DNA of 64,000 nt from Bacteroidota bacterium (GTDB taxonomy: Bacteria > Bacteroidota > Bacteroidia > Chitinophagales > Saprospiraceae). This document shows positions 17,961 to 25,778 of the stretch, one piece after another. Numbering within the stretch: the stretch's first letter is position 1; each line of letters opens with the position of its first letter. Both the position numbers and the translations under genes were made by a program. The notes under the pieces were generated by a model. The model had not been told where the DNA came from. It saw nothing but the letters and a program-made list of their open reading frames with translations, and did no database searches. The stretch is taken from assembly GCA_016124585.1 (NCBI GenBank), contig WGNL01000007.1:1-64000 (forward strand). The letters run 5' to 3'.

Positions 17961-20531
17961 ATGAAAATCCACGAATCCATGAACTTTTCGTTCTACACAA
18001 AAAAAAATTTACTTCTACTGCTGGCCGTTTGTTGGTTCAGCTTGGGGGCTTTGGGGCAAAATCCTGTCATTGAGATTTACCACGAAACCGTCCTCAAAAA
18101 TGGGTCATACGACCTTCCTTTTACCCACTATTACATTCCTGCCGCACCTCAAATCGATTATGAGACTTCCAATGGTAATGGTTATTTCAATCCAAGTTTT
18201 TGCTGCGGAGGCAACAAGGGTGTGAAAGGCTATGGAGCGCCCAATCATTTTTATTATGCCCCAGCGCAAGGGTTTGTGGGACGTGACACGGTCATCATGC
18301 AATACCATAAACAAGATGGCAATAGTGGGGAAGTGACGGCACACAAGATTTTCTATTTTACCGTAGTTCCTTCTTTTCTTCATGCCAATGATGATTATGT
18401 GGCCACACTGGAAGGCCAAACCATCGAAATTGAAGTGCTCCCCAATGATATTGGGAATGGTACCAACCAGACCATTTCAGAGGTCACCAATATCAACAAC
18501 GGAACGGCGGTTTTGAACAGTGACCATACCAAAGTGATTTTTACCCCTGCTGCTGGTTTCAGGGGCATTGCCAATCTGAACTATTCTATCTGTGATGCAC
18601 AAGGTTCCTGCTCTTTTGCAGTAGTGAATATTTGTGTAAACGCCATCAATCCACCTGCTAACGAAACGCTTACCATTACCACCAATAAGAATACACCCCA
18701 AGTTGTCATGCTTGACATGGATGCTTCTTATACGGTGAGCGAAGCGCCATCCCATGGTAGTTTGAGCACACAGCAACCTTACTTTTATACACCCAATCAG
18801 AATTATGTAGGGCCAGACGAAATCGTTTTTGAAAATCCTGCTGGCAATACCCGTACTGTGGTGATTAAAGTGGTGAACGTGGATAGGGTCAGTGATTTGA
18901 CCATCGATGACATCGTTTATACCGCCAAGAATCAAGCGATTGAAGAAATCCATTTATTGAAGAATGACAATGGTGGCCAGTATTTTCAGACAGTATCTGC
19001 CATTACCAGTGGCTTATTGGGCACTTTGACCTATCTTCCTATGCCGGAAAAAGGTGTTTATCATTATGTGCCACCTACAGGCTTTACAGGGGTTGATAAA
19101 TTTAAGTATAAGGCATTGGTAGGCCCAAATACCTATGATACGGCAACCTGCTATATCGTGGTCAACGATTTAAACCCTGCGCTGCCTGTTTTTCAAATGA
19201 CAACCCCGAAGAATACTCCATTGGTCTTGGGTGACCATTTGCCATTGGATGCTTATTCTTATCAGGCATTTAGCAATCCAGCAAATGGTGATTTGACCTA
19301 CTTGCCAGGTGATGATACCTACACTAGTACGCATGGCCAGACTTTTTCAGGTCGAAATATGCTGGTTTATGACCCTGACACTGACCAAACAGGATATGAT
19401 GAATTTGAATTCGAATACTGTGCTGATGGTTTGCCGAATGGCTGCCAATTGGTAAAAGTTGAACTGGAAATCATTGATATAGCCAACCCACAATCCCCAA
19501 CCCTTTGTGCGGGCAGGGAATGCGTATGGGCTGGTGATGCCAACCGGGATGGTGCTGTGGATGTACTGGATGTTTTGCCGATTGGCATGTGCATGGGTGA
19601 AGTTGGCCAGACCCGGACCAATGGTTCCACGGAATGGTATGGGCAATATTCCAATAACTGGAACAGCTTTTTTGCCGATGGACTTGGTTTTGATGTGAAA
19701 TATTTGGACACTGATGGTAATGGTATCGTTAGTTCGATGGATACTTCGGCGATTGGCCAAAACTATGGTAACCATCATAACCTGACACCGAATCCCATTG
19801 ATGCACTCGAAAATCTTCCTTTCTATATCCAAGAACCGATATTCCCTGAAGATCCAGAAATTGGCGATGTTTTCTATGCCCCTATCGTTTTGGGTACGAA
19901 CAATACCCCAGCCATCAATGCCTACGGCTTAGCTTTTGAACTGCTTTATGACCCAGCATTTTTTGATGTGAATATCATTTTCAGTGACAATGCTTGGATG
20001 GACTATAATTCACCTATTCTTTCCATGACCAAAAAGCCATTGCCCGGCAAGATTGATGCAGCTTATACTCGCACAAGTGGTTTGGCGGCGAGTGGTTTTG
20101 GAAATATTGGCGTAGCAGAGTTTATAGTAATTGATGATATCTCTGGTACTCGGCCAACTAAGCTTTCCACACAAGTGCAGCTTAACGGCCTTGGCTTGAT
20201 GAATGGCAGTGGTCAAATGGCAGGATTGCAGAAGAGTAGTTTTGAAGTGGCTTTTGGCGGCAGCAAGGAAGTGAAGCCCGTCACTGAGCAGCAGTTGGTT
20301 GTTTTTCCAAATCCAGCCAGCCAGAGCGTTACGCTGCACCTGAACGGCCTTGGCCATGAGATGGAGCAGGTAATGGTCTATAATATGACAGGCGGCTTAG
20401 TGTATGATTCTGGCAAGATGACAGCTAAGCGCATGATGGTGGATGTAGCAGGCTTTGCGCCGGGCATGTATGTCGTGAAGGTACTGGCCAATGGCGAGGT
20501 ACTGAGCAAGAAGATTGAAGTGATTCGATAA
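17961..20531 (+). CDS. T9SS-exported protein with Ig/cadherin-like, dockerin-like and cohesin-like domains
   Basis: The 856-residue protein has a signal peptide ending near LGALGQN (~33). Tandem Ig- or cadherin-like domains follow (~130-510), with the pattern ANDDYVATLEGQTIEIEVLPND and FTPAAGFRGIANLNYSICD. Two EF-hand-like dockerin type I segments come next (DANRDGAVDVLDVLPIG ~528 and DTDGNGIVSSMDTSAIG ~583). A cohesin-like beta domain spans ~620-765 and a T9SS sorting domain ~775-856 (VVFPNPASQSVTLHL). It is probably a cell-surface or released adhesion or scaffold protein. The calcium-loop residues of both dockerin-like repeats are intact. An ATG six codons later (17979) is an alternative start. 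Confidence 0.85.
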   Translation: MKIHESMNFSFYTKKNLLLLLAVCWFSLGALGQNPVIEIYHETVLKNGSYDLPFTHYYIPAAPQIDYETSNGNGYFNPSFCCGGNKGVKGYGAPNHFYYAPAQGFVGRDTVIMQYHKQDGNSGEVTAHKIFYFTVVPSFLHANDDYVATLEGQTIEIEVLPNDIGNGTNQTISEVTNINNGTAVLNSDHTKVIFTPAAGFRGIANLNYSICDAQGSCSFAVVNICVNAINPPANETLTITTNKNTPQVVMLDMDASYTVSEAPSHGSLSTQQPYFYTPNQNYVGPDEIVFENPAGNTRTVVIKVVNVDRVSDLTIDDIVYTAKNQAIEEIHLLKNDNGGQYFQTVSAITSGLLGTLTYLPMPEKGVYHYVPPTGFTGVDKFKYKALVGPNTYDTATCYIVVNDLNPALPVFQMTTPKNTPLVLGDHLPLDAYSYQAFSNPANGDLTYLPGDDTYTSTHGQTFSGRNMLVYDPDTDQTGYDEFEFEYCADGLPNGCQLVKVELEIIDIANPQSPTLCAGRECVWAGDANRDGAVDVLDVLPIGMCMGEVGQTRTNGSTEWYGQYSNNWNSFFADGLGFDVKYLDTDGNGIVSSMDTSAIGQNYGNHHNLTPNPIDALENLPFYIQEPIFPEDPEIGDVFYAPIVLGTNNTPAINAYGLAFELLYDPAFFDVNIIFSDNAWMDYNSPILSMTKKPLPGKIDAAYTRTSGLAASGFGNIGVAEFIVIDDISGTRPTKLSTQVQLNGLGLMNGSGQMAGLQKSSFEVAFGGSKEVKPVTEQQLVVFPNPASQSVTLHLNGLGHEMEQVMVYNMTGGLVYDSGKMTAKRMMVDVAGFAPGMYVVKVLANGEVLSKKIEVIR

Positions 20532-20544
20532 GAGATATAAGAAA

Positions 20545-20583
20545 AAAGGCTTACTAAGCTTTAAGCTTAGTAAGCCTTTACCC
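20545..20583 (+). terminator. Terminator of the cohesin/dockerin-like gene
   Basis: A 17-bp perfect stem (20545-20561 with 20563-20579, AAAGGCTTACTAAGCTT) lies 14 nt after the stop codon and ends in TTTA. Confidence 0.85.
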
Positions 20584-20610
20584 AGCCCAGAAAACGAAAG
20601 ACATTATTCA

Positions 20611-20668
20611 TATTCGTGGAATTTTATCATTGCTAGTGAGTCGCACCGTTTGTGCGACTTCTTTTTTT
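20611..20668 (+). other. Possible degenerate first unit of the repeat array with terminator
   Basis: TTCGTGGAATTTTATCATTGCTAG (from 20613) loosely resembles the array motif found further on. It is followed at once by a perfect hairpin GTCGCAC/GTGCGAC (20640-20646 with 20652-20658) and a T-run. The terminator is clear; the kinship to the array is weak. Confidence 0.5.
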
Positions 20669-20952
20669 CTCCTAGTCTCATCTTTTTTCCCACCTTTTTT
20701 GAGATTTCCCTTTTCTAAAATTAAGTTTTTTTTCACAAAATCGAACAAACAATGCTGGTGTTCTTGTTGTATTTATTTGATAAACAAAGGCTTAATCAAA
20801 AAGCATCAAAACAATTTAGTATTAAAAAAATATTACAACCCTAAAATTTTGTCTTTGGCTTAGGCGTTTCACTGCTGCATATTTGTATCGTGAAAGATGG
20901 ATAACGAGGAGAGCGGCTAAAGTTCCCGCAAAAAGAAGTGGGAACCACAAAA
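20669..20952. other. Gene-free A/T-rich stretch
   Basis: I see no coding frame here. Near its end, GTTCCC (20922-20927) pairs with GGGAAC (20940-20945) in a short hairpin that precedes the first array unit. Otherwise it is A/T-rich sequence without recognisable elements. Confidence 0.5.
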
Positions 20953-20958
20953 TTTGAA

Positions 20959-20988
20959 TATGTTCATGGGATTATAATTTGTTAATAG
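20959..20988 (+). repeat. Array unit 1 motif
   Basis: This 30-nt motif begins TATGTTCATGGGATTATAAT and ends TTGTTAATAG; it is identical to the motif at 21100-21129. It contains a five-codon frame ATG TTC ATG GGA TTA TAA. TTTG (20953-20956) lies 18 nt before TAATTTG (20975-20981), so the motif is also promoter-like. A terminator hairpin follows directly. Confidence 0.85.
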
Positions 20989-21022
20989 CAGGCCGTTAGG
21001 TTTTATACGGTCTGCTGTTTTT
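20987..21022 (+). terminator. Array unit 1 hairpin terminator
   Basis: A 10-bp stem AGCAGGCCGT/ACGGTCTGCT (20987-20996 with 21007-21016, one G-U pair) is followed by GTTTTTC. It overlaps the last bases of the motif. Confidence 0.8.
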
Positions 21023-21099
21023 CACCTCAAACGGGAGGTGAGCGGTCGGATAGAAAGGAAAGAAGGGATGACAGGAACTTCCGGCCAAATTGAAAAGAT

Positions 21100-21129
21100 T
21101 ATGTTCATGGGATTATAATTTGTTAATAG
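21100..21129 (+). repeat. Array unit 2 motif
   Basis: A 30-nt exact copy of the motif at 20959-20988, 141 nt further on. Both flanking sequences are unrelated to those of unit 1, so the identity is confined to the motif. Confidence 0.85.
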
Positions 21130-21175
21130 TGGGGCGTCCCAACTTCTGTTTCAGGGGCGTCTCCCTATTTTTTTC
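21127..21175 (+). terminator. Array unit 2 hairpin terminator
   Basis: The arms 21127-21140 and 21154-21167 form a 14-pair stem with one mismatch and a few G-U pairs, followed by seven T residues. The sequence is unrelated to the unit 1 hairpin. Confidence 0.7.
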
Positions 21176-21187
21176 ACAAATTATACC

Positions 21188-21256
21188 TATAAAAAATAGG
21201 CTTCCTTTAGGAAAGCCAATAAAAAAAGGCTGACTTCTTTCAAGTCAGCCCTCAGT
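21188..21256. other. Two consecutive hairpins between array units 2 and 3
   Basis: GGCTTCCT/AGGAAAGCC (~21200-21218) and GGCTGACTT/AAGTCAGCC (21227-21250) form stems separated by an A-run. On the minus strand each stem is followed by T residues, so they may end transcription coming from the right. Confidence 0.55.
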
Positions 21257-21262
21257 TTAGGA

Positions 21263-21292
21263 CATGTTCATGGGACTATAATTTGCAAATAG
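21263..21292 (+). repeat. Array unit 3 motif
   Basis: This copy differs from units 1 and 2 at four of 30 positions. One change turns the fifth codon of the mini-frame from TTA to CTA, both leucine. TTAG stands where TTTG precedes the motif in unit 1. Confidence 0.8.
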
Positions 21293-21307
21293 CAAGTGTT
21301 CTATGAA

Positions 21308-21382
21308 AAGTTGATTAACAACTTTGTGCCGCTAAGGTAAGGGCAGAAATATCACATCACCAAGCCCTGCCCAATTATTTTT
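21308..21382 (+). terminator. Array unit 3 hairpins with terminator-like end
   Basis: A first hairpin AAAGTTG/CAACTTT (21308-21325) is followed by GGGCAG/CTGCCC (21341-21346 with 21367-21372) and AATTATTTTT. Unit 3 therefore has a longer body (~80 nt) than units 1, 2 and 4. Confidence 0.55.
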
Positions 21383-21407
21383 AGAAAAAAGATTATTTGT
21401 TTTGGAT

Positions 21408-21434
21408 ATGTTCATGGGATAATAATGTTAACAG
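21408..21434 (+). repeat. Array unit 4 motif (short form)
   Basis: The motif ATGTTCATGGGATAATAATG is three bases shorter, so the mini-frame reads ATG TTC ATG GGA TAA. TTTG lies just upstream at 21401-21404. Confidence 0.75.
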
Positions 21435-21460
21435 TCGTTCTTCGGAACGACTTTTTTTTT
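21434..21460 (+). terminator. Array unit 4 terminator
   Basis: A classic intrinsic terminator: GTCGTTC/GAACGAC with a TTCG loop (21434-21451), followed by nine T residues. Confidence 0.92.
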
Positions 21461-21608
21461 GCCATTTTGCGAACTATTTGTACATCTTTTTGGTTTATCT
21501 GGCAGTCTCCCAATTAACTGAAAGTATTACTTGGTTTTTAGTTGGTTTTGTTTGTTAGCAAAGGGTGTGGTTTATGCCATACCCTTTTTCTTTTTTCTTT
21601 CCCGGCAG

Positions 21609-21638
21609 TTTCCAATAATTTCCATTCCGCTAACTTTG
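21609..21638 (+). promoter_or_regulatory. Candidate promoter giving a leaderless mRNA
   Basis: TTTC (21609-21612), 18 nt, then TAACTTTG (21631-21638) matches the Bacteroidota promoter pattern. The predicted start falls at about 21644-21646, on or next to the ATG of the following gene. Confidence 0.55.
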
Positions 21639-21643
21639 TTTGC

Positions 21644-22612
21644 ATGATGAACGCACTTTTACTCGAAGAAAAAAACATTGCGCCCCGATTGGTTAATCTG
21701 GAGACGCCTACTGCCCAACAGGGAGAGGTGGTAGTAAGTTTGAATGCGGCAAGTCTCAACCACCGTGATGTTTGGATAATGAAAGGAAAGTATCCTGGAA
21801 TCGAACTGCCTTTGATTTTGGGTTCGGACGGGGTTGGAATATTGGATGGCGAGGCGGTGATCATCCAGCCTGGCAATAATTGGGGCGCAGACGAACGGTT
21901 TCAGGGCAGCTCCTACCAAATCTTAGGCTTGCCAAAGAACGGCACTTTTGCTGAGCAGGTCGTTGTGGGTGAGCAACAGATATACCGCAAGCCACCTCAT
22001 TTGAGCATGGAGCAGGCAGCAGCTTTGCCCTTGGCAGGGCTTACAGCTTACCGAGTCTTATTTTCCCGCTGCAAGGCTAAGGCTGGTGAAAAGATTTTGG
22101 TGACAGGTGCAGGCGGGGGAGTAGCGTTGTTCTGTATCCAATTTGCTTTGAAGGTTGGGTTGGAAGTTTATGTGACTTCCGGTTCTGAGCATAAAATTGA
22201 GCGGGTATTGGACTTAGGAATCACAGGAGCAGTGAACTACAAAACGGATGACTGGTCCAGCGTACTTAAAAAACAAGCAGGCGGATTTGATATAGTAATA
22301 GATGGCGCAGGAGGGGCAGGTTTACAAAACCTTGTAAAGCTCTGTAATCCTGGTGGCCGAATCGGGATTTATGGTGCCACCAGCGGAGTGGTTCCAAATT
22401 TTAGTCCGCAGCCTATTTTCTGGAAACAGTTGTCCATTCTGGGCTCTACGATGGGAAGTGATAAAGACTTTGGAGAAATGCTTGATTTCGTGACTGAGCA
22501 CCAAATTGTACCAATCGTAGATTCGGTTTTTTTATTGGAAGAAGGGGCGAAAGCCTTCAAACGCATGGAAGAAGGGCAACAGTTTGGAAAGATTGTTCTG
22601 AAAATTGCATAA
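21644..22612 (+). CDS. Zinc-free MDR oxidoreductase (quinone oxidoreductase-like)
   Basis: This ~322-residue medium-chain dehydrogenase has the N-terminal GroES-like fold (SLNHRDVWIMKGKYPG, LGSDGVGI). The Rossmann NADP motif is VTGAGGGVALFCIQFA (~150-165), and a C-terminal region ends in FGKIVLKIA. The catalytic-zinc Cys and His and the structural four-Cys loop are missing, so it groups with quinone oxidoreductases and enoyl reductases that use NADPH. The start is the ATG pair at 21644/21647; the longer open frame upstream runs through the promoter. The substrate is not predictable. Confidence 0.85.
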   Translation: MMNALLLEEKNIAPRLVNLETPTAQQGEVVVSLNAASLNHRDVWIMKGKYPGIELPLILGSDGVGILDGEAVIIQPGNNWGADERFQGSSYQILGLPKNGTFAEQVVVGEQQIYRKPPHLSMEQAAALPLAGLTAYRVLFSRCKAKAGEKILVTGAGGGVALFCIQFALKVGLEVYVTSGSEHKIERVLDLGITGAVNYKTDDWSSVLKKQAGGFDIVIDGAGGAGLQNLVKLCNPGGRIGIYGATSGVVPNFSPQPIFWKQLSILGSTMGSDKDFGEMLDFVTEHQIVPIVDSVFLLEEGAKAFKRMEEGQQFGKIVLKIA

Positions 22613-22615
22613 AAA

Positions 22616-22646
22616 AACCGCTGCGGTCAACCCACAGCAGTTTTTT
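22616..22646 (+). terminator. Terminator of the MDR gene
   Basis: AAACCGCTGCGGT pairs imperfectly with ACCCACAGCAGTTT (G-U and one bulge), followed by TTTTTT. It lies between convergent genes and may act on both strands. Confidence 0.7.
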
Positions 22647-22667
22647 CATTTATCCACTAAGCAAAAA

Positions 22668-23231
22668 TTACTTTTTGCCAGCAGTAGCAGGAGCTGCATT
22701 TGTCGTAGCCATGAAGTCAGCAAACATTTGTTGAGCTTTTGAAGCTTCTGCCTTCACAGAATCGAATTTTGCTTTCCACTCACCCAATTTTGCATTTGCG
22801 TCAGTAGTAGCTGCAGTAAGTTCAGCAATTTGTGCGTTAACGTCACCTTCGATTTTGCCAGCAGCCAAGCCATCAGTAAGTGCTTTCATGGTGTTGCTTT
22901 TTTCAGTCCATGAAGTGACAAAAGCATCCAATTCAGTAGCAATACCAGAAATGCCAGTAGTGCTGCCATTTGCTGCAGCTTGGATTTCAGCATATTTCGC
23001 TTTAGCTGCATCGTCCCATTTTTCCATAGCTTCAGGAGCTACAGCCATAGCAGAAGAAGCGTTTGCCCAGTTTGCCTGCTCTGTTTTCACAGAGGTAGCG
23101 AATTCAGTAACTTGTGAAGTTGTGCTGTCCCAAGTTTTGGCGAGTTCCTCGATTTGAGGTTTGAATTTTGCAACACTGTTGCAAGCCGCAAAAACAAGTG
23201 CGATAGCAGCGAAAGTCAGTACCTTTTTCAT
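22668..23231 (-). CDS. Ala/Lys-rich coiled-coil lipoprotein
   Basis: The 187-residue protein begins with a lipoprotein signal (MKKVLTFAAIALVFAAC, lipobox FAAC with Cys17). The rest is a long helical, Ala-, Thr- and Lys-rich region with heptad character (~25-175) and few aromatic residues. It is probably an outer- or inner-membrane-anchored coiled coil in the periplasm, in the general style of Lpp or TolA-like spacers. I do not recognise a specific family. A TAATTTTG box on the minus strand (23292-23299) may be its -7 element. Confidence 0.8.
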   Translation of the reverse strand: MKKVLTFAAIALVFAACNSVAKFKPQIEELAKTWDSTTSQVTEFATSVKTEQANWANASSAMAVAPEAMEKWDDAAKAKYAEIQAAANGSTTGISGIATELDAFVTSWTEKSNTMKALTDGLAAGKIEGDVNAQIAELTAATTDANAKLGEWKAKFDSVKAEASKAQQMFADFMATTNAAPATAGKK

Positions 23232-23573
23232 TGTCGAAATCTTTTAAGTTAAGTGAAGATAGAAATGGTTGATTTGCAAAAAATTGCGTCGCAAAATTAG
23301 CAAGGTCTTTCAATTTCAGCGTAACATGCTGAAATATTATTTTGTTCGATAGATGTTGTATTCATACTCAAGAAATTATCCTTGGTTCTAACGGACAATT
23401 CTGTCTTTCTATCTTATTCTAGCCTAATTGATTCGTCTTCGTGTCTTGTTTACTAATCAACGGCTTAATATTGAATTTGCACCATTTGGATTGCGCAGAA
23501 AATTTTTAACTTTGCCGCCCGAATGCGGAATAGCGGAACGAAGTTCTCGTTACAATCCGTTTTCGTTTGAAAT
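23232..23573. other. Intergenic region upstream of tRNA-Arg
   Basis: This 342-bp region separates the divergent lipoprotein and tRNA-Arg genes. Besides the promoter elements listed separately, it is A/T-rich sequence in which I see no gene. Confidence 0.5.
23485..23514 (+). promoter_or_regulatory. Promoter of tRNA-Arg
   Basis: TTTG (23485-23488), 18 nt, TAACTTTG (23507-23514): a full match to the Bacteroidota promoter consensus. Transcription would start near 23521, about 50 nt before the tRNA. Confidence 0.7.
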
Positions 23574-23648
23574 GGCTCCGTAGTACAATGGATAGTATGT
23601 AGGTTTCCGGAACCTAAGATACAGGTTCGATCCCTGTCGGGGCTACCA
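23574..23648 (+). tRNA. tRNA-Arg (anticodon CCG)
   Basis: The cloverleaf closes with the acceptor GGCTCCG/CGGGGCT (two G-U pairs) and an encoded CCA. The anticodon stem TAGGT/ACCTA holds the loop TTCCGGA, giving anticodon CCG, which reads CGG. The T arm is ACAGGTTCGATCCCTGT. The 75-nt length is normal. Confidence 0.95.
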
Positions 23649-23650
23649 AA

Positions 23651-23700
23651 TAAAAGCCACAAGTTTCTGATAATCAGAAACTTGTGGCTTTTATTTTTTT
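23651..23700 (+). terminator. Terminator of tRNA-Arg
   Basis: A perfect 20-bp stem (23651-23670 with 23674-23693) starts two bases after the tRNA and is followed by a T-rich run. Confidence 0.9.
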
Positions 23701-23709
23701 GTGTAAACT

Positions 23710-23743
23710 AAAAAGCCGACTTGGTTATCCAAGTCGGCTTTTT
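23710..23743. terminator. Second hairpin, two-way terminator
   Basis: A perfect 15-bp stem AAAAAGCCGACTTGG/CCAAGTCGGCTTTTT lies just downstream of the OmpA gene on the minus strand. Its A/T ends give a T-run on both strands. Confidence 0.85.
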
Positions 23744-23764
23744 ATATAAAATCGAAAAATTTAA

Positions 23765-24529
23765 TTATTGGCCAATTTGGTAAAGCGGGCCAGTCTTTGG
23801 AGATGGCTTAGCTTCTGTACGGCGATTTTTCGATTTGTTTTCTCTGTTGGTGTTTGGCGCTAGTGGAGCACTGTCACCACGGCCAGCAACAGTAAGCTGC
23901 TCTGGCTTAACTCCCAATTTGATCAAACGCTTAACCACATTCATGGCCCGGTCAACGCTGAGATCCCAATTGTTGTAGCCTCCGCTTGGAAATTTATCAG
24001 AATCGGCGTGGCCTTCAACGAGGAGATGCATGCTTGGGTTGTTCTTCATGGTAGCAGCCAGTGACTCGATTGATTTCCTAGACTTGCGGTTCAATTTTGA
24101 AGAACCACTAGAGTAGTTAACAGGATCAGCCAGTGTCACGACCATTTCACCATTTTGGTTTGTTACAGCCACATCGCTACCTAAACCGAAAGCATCTTTT
24201 ACTTCTTTCTTGATGCGAGCAAGTTCAGCATCTTTGTCAGCTGCTGCTTTACGGGCTTTGTCAGCGTCCATTTTAGCGGCATCTACGTCCTTACGAAGGC
24301 CATTGATGTCAGACTCAAACTTTGTTTTTTGGCTGGCCATGTCGCTTTGAAGAGTTGACACTTGGCCTTCCAAGTTGTTTATTTGTTTTTGGCTCTCAGC
24401 CAGTGAGTTAGCCATTGCTGTTTTCTCATCCATTAACTGGTTGAATTTCTTCTTAGAAACACAGGAAGGGAATGCGAGAACTGCCACCATAAGGATCGTC
24501 AGCAATCGAAGTGTTAAGTTCATTCTCAT
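23765..24529 (-). CDS. OmpA-domain lipoprotein with coiled coil
   Basis: The ~254-residue protein has a lipoprotein signal (LLTILMVAVLAFPSC) with the modified Cys near residue 23. A long coiled coil (~28-125) follows, then an OmpA/MotB peptidoglycan-binding domain (~140-240; LLVEGHADSDKFPSG, NWDLSVDRAMNVVKRL, NRENKSKNRRTEA). It would tie the outer membrane to peptidoglycan. The start is the ATG at 24529 (MRMNLTLRLL); the longer frame begins at an unlikely TTG. A CAAAGGTA box at 24720-24727 (TACCTTTG on the minus strand) may be its promoter. Confidence 0.88.
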   Translation of the reverse strand: MRMNLTLRLLTILMVAVLAFPSCVSKKKFNQLMDEKTAMANSLAESQKQINNLEGQVSTLQSDMASQKTKFESDINGLRKDVDAAKMDADKARKAAADKDAELARIKKEVKDAFGLGSDVAVTNQNGEMVVTLADPVNYSSGSSKLNRKSRKSIESLAATMKNNPSMHLLVEGHADSDKFPSGGYNNWDLSVDRAMNVVKRLIKLGVKPEQLTVAGRGDSAPLAPNTNRENKSKNRRTEAKPSPKTGPLYQIGQ

Positions 24530-24812
24530 TTTAAATTTTGATTTTGTAATGAAAAAATTTTGAGCCAAAGCTGGTTGAAAACAAGTTGTGGAAAAGCGCG
24601 GAGTAGATTTTTATGCCCGGAGTTTTGCCATTTAATTTTAAGAAAAAAGAAAATACTTGCTTTCAAACAGGTCGTGCCAATTGAATGTAAAGTGGCAAAT
24701 CTCCACTTTGTTCACCGAGCAAAGGTAAATACTGGGTTTAATTTTTGGCTATTTCCTTTCAAATAGTTGTTTTATTTATAAAACATGAAAGTCATGGCAA
24801 CTTGAGATGGAG

Positions 24813-25574
24813 TCAGTCTGCCACGTAAAAAGCACGGGAAATACTAATAAATTGACCACCATCCTGCACGGAGGCAGTAATAATGAACTTTCCGCCATTC
24901 TTGGATTTTTCTACAATGGCTACCAGGTCGTCGCTGATGCCACCTCTGCTCGTGGCGGTCGTTTTCCTTTTTCCGCGGTTGGCGTAGGTGAAAGCAAGTT
25001 CGTCAACATATCGGCTGTCTCCCTCTGGCCCACGCACATAAACACTGAAGGGTAGGTTTCGCTGTAGTTGTTCTATGGAAACCGTGTCCCCTACAATATC
25101 GCCCCAAGTAATTGTAAACCTTTCGGCAAGTGCTTGCTCAGCGTTACGGAGCGAAAACTGGATTGGCAAGTTGAGTTTTACATTGACAGGTTGTCCATCT
25201 TGCATTCCAGGTTCCCAAGTTGGCATGGCTTTAATCACAGCAAGAGCTGCTTCTCCACAGCCACTTCCAATATCCGTCAACAATGTAGGCGATTTCACTA
25301 GCCCGGTTTCATCGATGACAAAATTCACGTAAACAGTGCCTTCTATTTTTTTGCTTTTAGCTTCCTCGGGGTACTCAAGATGTCGTGAAATAAATTGTAC
25401 GAGCGCCCTATCTGAACATTTTTTTTGTGCTTCAACATCTTTGGCTTGGCTGGCGCAATCACCAAAGCAAGGCATTTTACTGACATGCGTAAAAAGCGTG
25501 TCAGCACTGTATTGCGACCAGAGTAACTGGCAAAAGAGCATTGCCAGAAAGGATGCCATGAAAGATTTTCTCAC
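24813..25574 (-). CDS. Secreted TonB C-terminal-domain protein
   Basis: This ~253-residue protein has a signal peptide (RKSFMASFLAMLFCQLLWSQ). A TonB C-terminal domain (~60-145) carries the usual YPEEAKSKKIEGTVYVNFVIDETG and GCGEAALAVIKAMPTWEPG. A second beta domain (~150-250) resembles the GldM C-terminal region and ends in RAFYVAD. The start is uncertain: the GTG at 25574 supplies the positive n-region, while the ATG at 25559 would lack it. It has no long Pro-rich spacer, so it is not a classic TonB. The role is inferred as a periplasmic energy-transducer-like or envelope protein. Confidence 0.72.
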   Translation of the reverse strand: MRKSFMASFLAMLFCQLLWSQYSADTLFTHVSKMPCFGDCASQAKDVEAQKKCSDRALVQFISRHLEYPEEAKSKKIEGTVYVNFVIDETGLVKSPTLLTDIGSGCGEAALAVIKAMPTWEPGMQDGQPVNVKLNLPIQFSLRNAEQALAERFTITWGDIVGDTVSIEQLQRNLPFSVYVRGPEGDSRYVDELAFTYANRGKRKTTATSRGGISDDLVAIVEKSKNGGKFIITASVQDGGQFISISRAFYVAD

Positions 25575-25778
25575 AGTTATTTTTCTTGAAAAATGAAATC
25601 CGGGAGGCACAAGTGTGTGTAGCGCTTGCTTTCAGCTTCAAAGCAAATTTATTCAAATACTTTGGAATGAATTTTACATTTGGGAAAAATTATGCCATTT
25701 CCGTTAATTCGATTGTAGGCTGCTTGGCGATGTTTGGCTAAATTCGCCACCATCCTTTCCACCAAAACTTAATTTTTG

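Noticed and set aside
20669-20952. RNase P RNA, tmRNA, 6S or SRP RNA in the gene-free stretch
   Set aside because: None of the conserved cores of these RNAs could be seen when reading either strand.
20959-21434. CRISPR array
   Set aside because: The repeats are ~30 nt but the spacers are 110-135 nt and contain hairpins with T-runs; there are no cas genes.
23465-23662. 65-codon minus-strand frame across the tRNA-Arg gene
   Set aside because: It covers the tRNA and its promoter; frames of this kind over tRNAs are usual mis-annotations.
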